Source: Rhizomonospora bruguierae
GTDB taxonomy: Bacteria > Actinomycetota > Actinomycetes > Mycobacteriales > Micromonosporaceae
Assembly (NCBI RefSeq): GCF_018397995.1
Contig: NZ_BBQH01000021.1
Coordinates: 92,625-150,525 of the forward strand
Reading direction: 5' to 3'
DNA length: 57,901 nucleotides
The notes beneath the pieces are model-generated. The model saw only the letters and a list, made by a program, of their open reading frames with translations, searched no databases and had not been told where the DNA came from. Made by a program: the position numbers and the translations under genes. This document shows, piece after piece, positions 52,524 through 57,901 of this stretch; within the stretch, counting starts at the first letter, position 1, and the number at the start of each line of letters is the position of its first letter.

Positions 52524-53674
52524 CGGGTGCTCCTGCGTCGATCGACGGGCTTGGGGGTTGAGGTGATGGTGAAGTCGACGAACGATGCCGGGTCGATGTC
52601 GGAGTCGGCAATCAGGCCGAGGCTGCGTAGCAGACTCAACCCCTTGCGCACCCGGGCCGGGTCGAGGCTTCCGATCGGTTCGTTGGCCGGGCCGACCTTG
52701 ACCCAGTTGCGCATCTCCTTGATCTCCTCGGTGGCGGTGTCCTTATCGGTGGCTGGGGCTGCCTTGTGGGTGGCCTTGCCGCACTCGGCCGCGGTCTGGT
52801 CGTTCTGTACCGAGTAGGTCAGGCTCTTGATCAGTGCCGCGGTGAACCGGCGGACGAGGCCGGGATCGCGCTCGATCAGATCGCTGCGGGCAATCAGCAC
52901 GTTGCCGTACAGGTCGTTCATGTAGTCGCCGTACGGCAGGACGGTCACCTGCGACGGCCTGACCGCTTGAGCCACGCCCGGCTTTCCGGTCACGAAGATC
53001 CCGACGGCGTCGACCTTGTCACCGGCGAGCATGGCGGGTAGCTGCGGAGGCGCGAAGTTCACGATCTTGGTGTGGCTGGCGTCGATGCCCGCGAGCTTGG
53101 CGTAGCCGGGCCACAACTTCTCTGGCACCGCGCCGGAGGCGATGCCCAGCCGTTTGCCGGCCAGGTCGCGGGGGGTCACGATCCCCCGGTTGGTCTTGGC
53201 CATCAGTGCGATCAGCGTGGTCGGCTGCAACGCCGCCACGATCTTGAAATCGCCGAGCTGATCCTTGCCGGCGCCGAGCCTGTGGTTGCCGGCGAGCATG
53301 GCTACGCCGGTGTAGTCGACGGCGGCGAACTGCGCCTGCCCGGCGACGATCATCTGGAAGTTCTTGTCCCCGGCCGCGCCGCCCACGACCTCCAGGTCGA
53401 TCTGGTTCTCGCTGAAGTAGCCCTTGTCCTTGCCGAGGAAAACGAACCCTTCCCGGCCCGGCGTGCCGAACGCGGTCAGGTACGTGACCTTGTCCGCACC
53501 CCGGCCGGCAGCAAGATTCTCCGTGCTCTGCCGGTCGGCAGAGCAGGCGACGACCGCCGGGGCGACCAGGACCGTCAGGACGGCCGCCGCGGCAGTCAAC
53601 GGCAGCCAACGATCCCGCCCAGCATCCCGCCGATGCGGGCCGAGGCGGTCCGGTGGCGCGGTGGTGCTGTGCAT
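52520..53674 (-). CDS. NMT1/THI5-like ABC substrate-binding lipoprotein, orphan
   Basis: 384 residues from ATG 53674 (GGGGAGG upstream); a longer frame to 53737 is not needed. The N-terminus is unusually long and hydrophilic before the membrane part LTAAAAVLTVLVAPAVVACS, with lipobox VVAC. The body has the pattern of nitrate/sulfonate/pyrimidine-precursor binding proteins: VTYLTAFGTPGREGFVFLGKDKG broken as GREGFVFLGKDKGYF, QMIVAGQAQFAAVDYTG, PRDLAGKRLGIASG, and LPAMLAGDKVDAVGIF. No permease or ATPase gene is in this window. It is co-transcribed with a methyltransferase and preceded by a 28-bp palindrome. Confidence 0.88.
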   Translation of the reverse strand: MHSTTAPPDRLGPHRRDAGRDRWLPLTAAAAVLTVLVAPAVVACSADRQSTENLAAGRGADKVTYLTAFGTPGREGFVFLGKDKGYFSENQIDLEVVGGAAGDKNFQMIVAGQAQFAAVDYTGVAMLAGNHRLGAGKDQLGDFKIVAALQPTTLIALMAKTNRGIVTPRDLAGKRLGIASGAVPEKLWPGYAKLAGIDASHTKIVNFAPPQLPAMLAGDKVDAVGIFVTGKPGVAQAVRPSQVTVLPYGDYMNDLYGNVLIARSDLIERDPGLVRRFTAALIKSLTYSVQNDQTAAECGKATHKAAPATDKDTATEEIKEMRNWVKVGPANEPIGSLDPARVRKGLSLLRSLGLIADSDIDPASFVDFTITSTPKPVDRRRSTR

Positions 53675-53715
53675 CTGCTTGCCTCCCCAAAAGTGGTGTC
53701 CAGTTGTGATGCGGC

Positions 53716-53743
53716 CCCGAGATGGACTGGAGTCCAACTCGGG
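53716..53743 (-). promoter_or_regulatory. 28-bp palindrome upstream of the binding-protein operon
   Basis: CCCGAG-A-TGGACT (53716-53728), GG, AGTCCA-A-CTCGGG (53731-53743): 12 of 13 position pairs are complementary, the exception being an A-A pair. It begins 42 bp upstream of the start codon. It may be an operator dyad or an mRNA hairpin. Confidence 0.6.
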
Positions 53744-53908
53744 CAGATCCAGCAGGGTCGCGACCAGCCGGAGGGATTCGGGACGAGGGGCTGGCGGCGG
53801 CGCGTCTCCGGCTTTCCTGCATGGTTGGCTCCGGACGCCCCGACGGTGCGGTCTGTTGTGTAAGCAGCAGCCCGCGCCGTGCCGTCCGGCTGGAGCAAAG
53901 AACGAGAT

Positions 53909-54622
53909 CTACCGACTGGAGACGGGGTGGCGACCGGTCGCGACGACAGCGGCGCCAGCGGCCGGGGCCAGGTGCACCCGGAGTTCGCCGACCCGTTCAC
54001 TGACCTGAACCGAGGTCACGATCTTGGCGAGGATCGCGGCCCGCTCGTCGGGCAGGGCGGCCGCGAAGCGGGGGGCGCGGGCGGCCAGCTCCATCCACGT
54101 CAGGTTCTCGATCAGCGCGGCCGGGATCAGGCCGACGATGCACCGGATAGTGGAGCACGCGTAGAACCTGTTACGCAGGCCGTCCTGATACGGCGTCATC
54201 AAGGCGTCGTGCGGCCCGCAGCGCAGCCGGCCTTCCAGGGTGAATCCCTGACCCGCCATGTTGATCATCATGGCTCTGCCGGGCCGTCCGGTTGCCCCCT
54301 GCGACTCGGGGCGAAAGCGCAGGCTGCGCTCGGGCACCAACGGCGGGAGAGCCGTAGCATGCGGTGCATCGGCCGGAACCGTCAGCCGGATCTGCCAGAG
54401 TCGACCATCAACCCCCAGCGTCAGGCGCTTACCGTCCTCGTCCAGCACCCAGCCGCGCACATGCACCCAGCCGCCCTCGCCGGAGGTGCCCTCACCGCCC
54501 CGACTGCCGGTCTCCAGTACCGCATTCACCATCAAGGCGAACCCCTCCGGGAAACCGTCCAGCGGGAAGATCTTTTGGTCGATCCAGAGGATGTCGTACC
54601 GGGCGATGCTGATCGTGGACAC
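53909..54622 (-). CDS. hypothetical protein of unknown family
   Basis: 237 residues from GTG 54622 (AGGTAGCTCCC upstream); a longer start at 54688 is possible. The N-terminal third is beta-rich (ISIARYDILWIDQKIFPLDG, VHVRGWVLDEDGKRLTL). A central MMINMAGQGFTLEGRLRCG precedes RFYACSTIRCIVGLIPAALI with two Cys residues five apart. The C-terminal part (PDERAAILAKIVTSVQVSE) is helical. No known domain is recognised. It lies on the same strand as the binding-protein operon, 234 bp upstream of it, and may belong to the same acquired unit. Confidence 0.55.
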   Translation of the reverse strand: MSTISIARYDILWIDQKIFPLDGFPEGFALMVNAVLETGSRGGEGTSGEGGWVHVRGWVLDEDGKRLTLGVDGRLWQIRLTVPADAPHATALPPLVPERSLRFRPESQGATGRPGRAMMINMAGQGFTLEGRLRCGPHDALMTPYQDGLRNRFYACSTIRCIVGLIPAALIENLTWMELAARAPRFAAALPDERAAILAKIVTSVQVSERVGELRVHLAPAAGAAVVATGRHPVSSR

Positions 54623-54786
54623 GGGAGCTACCTGCCTCGGGGGTGTACCAGACGGGGAGTCTTTACAAGATGGGTGGGCGGCAGTCATCGCGGATGGTTC
54701 ACCGTTCAGGCCACAGGGTTGGACTGCGGGCCGACATGTTCAAGGCCGAGCAATCCTCAGCCCTCGTGACTGGCCAGGCTGGCGCA

Positions 54787-54813
54787 GGTCGCAACCAGGG
54801 GACCGTTGCGACC
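54787..54813. repeat. 9-bp perfect inverted repeat in the gap before the XRE gene
   Basis: GGTCGCAAC (54787-54795) and GTTGCGACC (54805-54813) flank a 9-nt spacer. The 556-bp gap 54623-55178 holds no gene I can support; its open frames are shadows. Confidence 0.5.
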
Positions 54814-55077
54814 GGCTGTCGAGGTTCCCGCAGGAGGCGCGGCGCGACTCGAGATCCTCGACTGGAGGAGCCGACATTCCGCCCGCCGGAGACCGTGCCG
54901 ATAGCGGCAGATATAGGAACCATCTCGTCCATCCATTCGGTGCCATGGCTGCGACTCCATCGCGGCGCCGGCCAGGCCCTGCGTGCCGGTTGACCGGAGC
55001 CGTTGCCCCACCAGCTTCATCGATGTTCACCGAGCGTGTAAGACCTATCACTGATTGGCTTGTATATGCGCCAGGAT

Positions 55078-55094
55078 GACTAGTCGCGCTAGTC
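55078..55094 (+). promoter_or_regulatory. candidate operator GACTAG-N5-CTAGTC
   Basis: A perfect 6-bp dyad with spacer TCGCG lies about 85 bp upstream of the XRE start. ACTAG/CTAGT dyads are typical binding sites of GntR- and XRE-type regulators in actinomycetes. Confidence 0.45.
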
Positions 55095-55178
55095 CCCTTG
55101 TCATGTCAGGGATTCCGTCCCGTACTGGTGCCGATTAGCCTGCACAAGAGGCTTCCGAGGAAGGCTGGTGCGGTCAGC

Positions 55179-56549
55179 ATGAATGTGGATCAACACGGAC
55201 CTGACGTGATCGCACCCGCAGTCTGGGAGCAGCGCGAGATGCGTCGCGCGCTGGCCGCTCGCGACCTCAAGGCGGTGTACGAACGGCTCCAGCGAGTTGG
55301 AATCTCCCAACGCCACATCGCCCGCCTCACCGGCCAGAGCGCTTCCGAGGTCTACGAGGTTCTTCGAGGACGACGCGTCATGGCTCACGACGTGCTGGTA
55401 CGCATCGCGGATGGCCTCGGTGTGCCGCGCGGCTACATGGGACTGGCCTACGACGAGTCAACGGAAGCCGCACTCGACCTGGCCACTGCTGCCTGCTCGC
55501 CAGAGGAAGGCGAACGGGAACAGGTGCGGGCCCTGTTGTCTCATGCTGCCAACGTCACCATGGGCATCCCGGTCAGCGAGGTAGCGCGCTGGTGGCAACC
55601 TATCGACCGGGATGTTGCCCCAGCGCCGTCGCACGTCGGAGTCTGCGACGTCGAACATGTGCGGGCGTTGACCGCCGCGATGCGCGCCCTCGACTACCGC
55701 CACGGCGGTGGAGCCTGCCGTGACGCGGTAGCCGCGCAGGTCCGCTGGGTACAGCAGCTCCTTGAAGCATCATGTTCAGAGGAGATCCACGCCCGGATGC
55801 TGCTCGCGCTCGCCGACCTGCACAACTTGGCCGGATGGGCATCTTTCGACGTCGGCATGTACGGCACAGCCCGCCGGCACTTCGCCCGCGCCCTCGAACA
55901 AGCCAAGACCGCCGACGACCTGTCCCTGGCGGCAAACATCCTCTACCGCATGGGACGCCTCCACCTACATCGTGGAATGCACCGCGACGCACTTCGGTTC
56001 TTCCAGCTCGGCCAGATCACCGCCCAGGACTCCGGCTGTGGACTGACGGTCTCAATGCTATGCGCCAACGAAGCATGGGCCTATGGACTCATCGGCGACC
56101 GGAAGCAGATGACACGATCTATTAACCGCGCCACTGACGAATTCGTGCGGGCGAACCGCGAGAACGCCCAGGCGTGGGTCCGCTTCTTCGGCGAAGCCGA
56201 CCTGCACGCCTCCATTGGCGTGGCTCACGCGTCCTTGACCGACGCCACCGACGACGAACTGGCCGTCGCGATCCAATACATCGGCAAGGCACTCGATTAC
56301 CGTGGCGATGAAATGGCCCGCAGTCGGGTTTTCGAGTCAACTGCCCTCGCAGTCGCGCACCTGCGATGTGGCAACAGAGATGCCGGCACGCGCATCGCTC
56401 GCGATGCAGTAGCCTCAGCCGCGACTGTGCGGTCCATCCGCACCATCGACCGGCTCCAGCCGTTGGAGGATGCCGCAACGCAGTACCTGAAAGACCCCGA
56501 GATTCAGGAAATTGCGCACGACATCACGAGGCTGCGAACGGTGGTATGA
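55179..56549 (+). CDS. XRE-family regulator with C-terminal TPR-like domain
   Basis: 456 residues from ATG 55179; ATG 55239 is an alternative. The HTH region (YERLQRVGISQRHIARLTGQ, SASEVYEVLRGRRVMAHDVL, VRIADGLGVPRGYMGLAYD) is followed by about 300 residues of helical repeats (YGTARRHFARALEQAKTADD, LAANILYRMGRLHLHRGMHR, AFRFF-like). This is the common actinomycete XRE-TPR architecture in which the repeats bind a peptide or protein signal. The stop overlaps the start of the kinase gene downstream (ATGA), so they form a two-gene operon. Confidence 0.92.
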   Translation: MNVDQHGPDVIAPAVWEQREMRRALAARDLKAVYERLQRVGISQRHIARLTGQSASEVYEVLRGRRVMAHDVLVRIADGLGVPRGYMGLAYDESTEAALDLATAACSPEEGEREQVRALLSHAANVTMGIPVSEVARWWQPIDRDVAPAPSHVGVCDVEHVRALTAAMRALDYRHGGGACRDAVAAQVRWVQQLLEASCSEEIHARMLLALADLHNLAGWASFDVGMYGTARRHFARALEQAKTADDLSLAANILYRMGRLHLHRGMHRDALRFFQLGQITAQDSGCGLTVSMLCANEAWAYGLIGDRKQMTRSINRATDEFVRANRENAQAWVRFFGEADLHASIGVAHASLTDATDDELAVAIQYIGKALDYRGDEMARSRVFESTALAVAHLRCGNRDAGTRIARDAVASAATVRSIRTIDRLQPLEDAATQYLKDPEIQEIAHDITRLRTVV

Positions 56550-57457
56550 GCTCGTCAGGAAACCAAAGATCCGACAGTGTTGGCGCCGGGTGGCCTGAGA
56601 AGATCCTCAGAGAGGCGTGCGACAAAGCCGGGCTGAACCCAGCAGGCGCCCGACTGATCAAATTTACGAACAACGCCGTCTTCGACCTCGCTAGCGAGGC
56701 AGTCGTGGTGCGAATACCAGGCTCTCAAGCGGTAAGGGACCGTGTCGACAAGGTGGTAGCGGTGGCCCGATGGCTAGAAGGCCACCAGATGCCGTCCGTC
56801 CGGCTACTTACCGACATCGCGCAGCCGCTGGTGGTTGGAGACCACAAGGTCACCTTCTGGCACCGAGTTCCGGCGACGGGGCCGGCGCCGAACGGTTACG
56901 ACTTGGGCAGGATCCTCCGCCGCTACCATTCCTTGCCCGAACCGCCGCCCGCGCTTCCGGCATGGAGCCCGACGACCGCGATTAAGCAGCGGATCGAGGA
57001 AACAGGCAATATCTCGCCGTCAGATCGTGCGTTCCTCGAAGAGAAGTGTCACGAAACTGAAGCGAACCTGAATCGGCTCGACTACTTCCTGCCGCGAGGT
57101 CCCATTCACGGCGACAGTTTCATCGGAAACCTCATACCCGGCCCCCAGGGGCCAGTGATGTGCGACTTCGATTCGGCAGCAGTCGGGCCACGAGAGTGGG
57201 ACCTCACACCAGCCGCGGTCGGCAGCCTCCGCTTTTCCTACTCACAGGACACACATCAGCAACTCGCCGAAGCGTACGGGGTAAACATTCTTGACTGGCC
57301 CGGATTCGCAGTCATGCGGACGATCCGTGAGCTACAACTTGTGACCAGCGTCCTTCCCGTGCTCTGTAGCAACCCGAGCCTCGCCGAACAGTGGCGTCAC
57401 CGCTTCAAGACCTTCCGAGATGGCGATAAAGCTGCAATCTGGAGTCCTTACAAGTAA
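56546..57457 (+). CDS. aminoglycoside phosphotransferase-family kinase
   Basis: 303 residues from ATG 56546 (ATGA with the XRE stop). The APH fold shows RLIKFTNNAVFDL (nucleotide-binding loop), VVRIPGSQAVRDRV with the ATP-contact Lys apparently replaced by Arg, the catalytic IHGDSFIGNLI (Asp in HGD, Asn in GN) and the metal-binding DFDSAAVGPREWDLTP. It pairs with an XRE-TPR regulator, a recurrent combination in Streptomyces and relatives whose substrate is unknown. It is not evidence of clinical resistance. Confidence 0.9.
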   Translation: MSSSGNQRSDSVGAGWPEKILREACDKAGLNPAGARLIKFTNNAVFDLASEAVVVRIPGSQAVRDRVDKVVAVARWLEGHQMPSVRLLTDIAQPLVVGDHKVTFWHRVPATGPAPNGYDLGRILRRYHSLPEPPPALPAWSPTTAIKQRIEETGNISPSDRAFLEEKCHETEANLNRLDYFLPRGPIHGDSFIGNLIPGPQGPVMCDFDSAAVGPREWDLTPAAVGSLRFSYSQDTHQQLAEAYGVNILDWPGFAVMRTIRELQLVTSVLPVLCSNPSLAEQWRHRFKTFRDGDKAAIWSPYK

Positions 57458-57464
57458 GGCGACG

Positions 57465-57680
57465 CAGCGCAGCCCGGCCTCGTCCAGCCCCACCAGGGCG
57501 CGGCGCACAGTAGCTTCCGACGGCGGATCGGCGAACACCAGTGCCTGATGCGCCAGTAGCCCGATGTCGGACATGCTCGACGAGCCGAGCACGATTGCGA
57601 CCGCCAGGCAGACCAGGACCGTGCCCGGAGGTGGCGGCAGCCCATCGAGCAGCGCGATCCCGCGCCGGCCGCGCTACGAG
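57465..57680 (-). pseudogene. transposase remnant, IS1380-like N-terminal fragment
   Basis: The minus frame after a TAG near 57680 reads LLDGLPPPPGTVLVCLAVAI, VLGSSSMSDIGLLAHQALVF, ADPPSEATVRRALVGLDEAG. This resembles the N-terminus of IS1380-type transposases ('D-x-A-x-L-R-H/Q ... F ... PS-T-x-R-R-L'). It stops within the APH gene's 3' end without any catalytic part or terminal repeats. Family identification is from memory, hence the low confidence. Confidence 0.4.
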
Positions 57681-57750
57681 CCGAGCATGACCGCCAGAAA
57701 CCAACCGGCTACTTCGGGAGGTCTTTAACTACGAGGCGGAGGCCCGTGCA

Positions 57751-57901
57751 CTACCGTCCGGGTGACGTCAGTTCGGCCTCCCACGCCGCCAGCAACTCAG
57801 CCTCACGCCGTGCACTCATGCCGTGCTCAGCCTGGCGTTCGTGCGGTACGGGCTGCTCAACCTGTAACCACCGCCACGTGTCGAACACCGTGTCACGCAA
57901 T
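57751..57901 (-). CDS. C-terminal 50 residues of an unidentified protein, partial at right edge
   Basis: The minus frame enters from the right edge and ends at TAG 57751-57753. It encodes LRDTVFDTWRWLQVEQPVPH followed by ERQAEHGMSARREAELLAAW and EAELTSPGR. It is charged and helical. Too little is present to identify it. Confidence 0.5.
   Translation of the reverse strand, partial: LRDTVFDTWRWLQVEQPVPHERQAEHGMSARREAELLAAWEAELTSPGR

Noticed and set aside
53675-53908. Thiamine, cobalamin or SAM riboswitch upstream of the NMT1-like gene
   Set aside because: None of the characteristic core sequences was found on the transcribed strand; only the 28-bp palindrome stands out.
54258-55079. Plus-strand open frame of 273 codons
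   Set aside because: It overlaps the minus-strand hypothetical gene, has no ribosome site and its composition is that of a shadow frame.

Overview
The window is 57.9 kb of very G+C-rich DNA with dense genes, strong third-position G/C bias, many GTG/TTG starts and many genes preceded directly by a TANNNT -10 box with no Shine-Dalgarno. The content (GuaB1-type GMP reductase, LpdA-type quinone reductase, acyl-CoA carboxylase epsilon subunit, GPP34, SigE-family sigma factor, PASTA-less Ser/Thr kinases, CebR box, SCO6745-type protein) points to an actinomycete. I infer the Micromonosporaceae, from the IS110-like 'VYCGLA' protein and the GATCTTGG/CCAAGATC dispersed elements. No tRNA, rRNA, CRISPR or intact mobile element is visible.

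Layout. 1-3.9 kb: an edge protein, an acidic hypothetical, a PadR regulator and a small membrane protein. 3.9-10.7 kb: a cydABDC cytochrome bd cluster (with an unusually short CydB) next to a BlaI/M56-peptidase pair and tandem dyads. 10.7-17.5 kb: nucleoside and aldehyde metabolism (deoC, two ALDH genes, upp, phosphohexo/pentomutase) plus NUDIX and GPP34 genes. 17.5-29.5 kb: a Ser/Thr kinase, methylmalonyl-CoA mutase large subunit, M20 amidohydrolase, DUF4349 lipoprotein, metallo-beta-lactamase-fold protein, SCO6745-like protein, a GNAT fragment, gamma-glutamylcyclotransferase-like protein and LpdA. 29.5-30.9 kb: a threonyl-tRNA synthetase lacking the N-terminal and editing domains, preceded by what looks like a complete ribosome-mediated attenuator (leader peptide with three consecutive Thr codons, pause hairpin, 15-bp terminator). 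30.9-40.5 kb: two DrrAB-like ABC exporters (one behind a decayed MarR gene, one behind a PadR gene), guaB1, biotin carboxylase/BCCP, an O-methyltransferase, maf and accE. 40.5-50.5 kb: a second Ser/Thr kinase, a TerB_N/TerB_C protein, a secreted multidomain GH9 cellulase under a perfect CebR box, an M50 peptidase and a SigE-type sigma factor with its membrane partner. 50.5-57.9 kb: a lower-GC accessory segment with an AbiEi-like protein, an orphan NMT1-like binding protein fused in operon with a methyltransferase, an unknown protein, an XRE regulator/APH kinase pair, a transposase remnant and an edge fragment.

Functionally, deoC, ALDH, the mutase, upp and guaB1 fit nucleotide and deoxyribose salvage. 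Biotin carboxylase, AccE and methylmalonyl-CoA mutase fit propionate and odd-chain metabolism. CydABDC plus BlaI/M56 suggests stress-responsive respiration. The strongest candidate for a new regulatory system is the Thr-codon attenuator in front of the compact ThrRS. Secondary points are a dispersed-repeat family, a 50-bp sequence shared by an intergenic element and a kinase linker, the compact CydB, and a near-perfect 28-bp palindrome in front of the orphan binding-protein operon.
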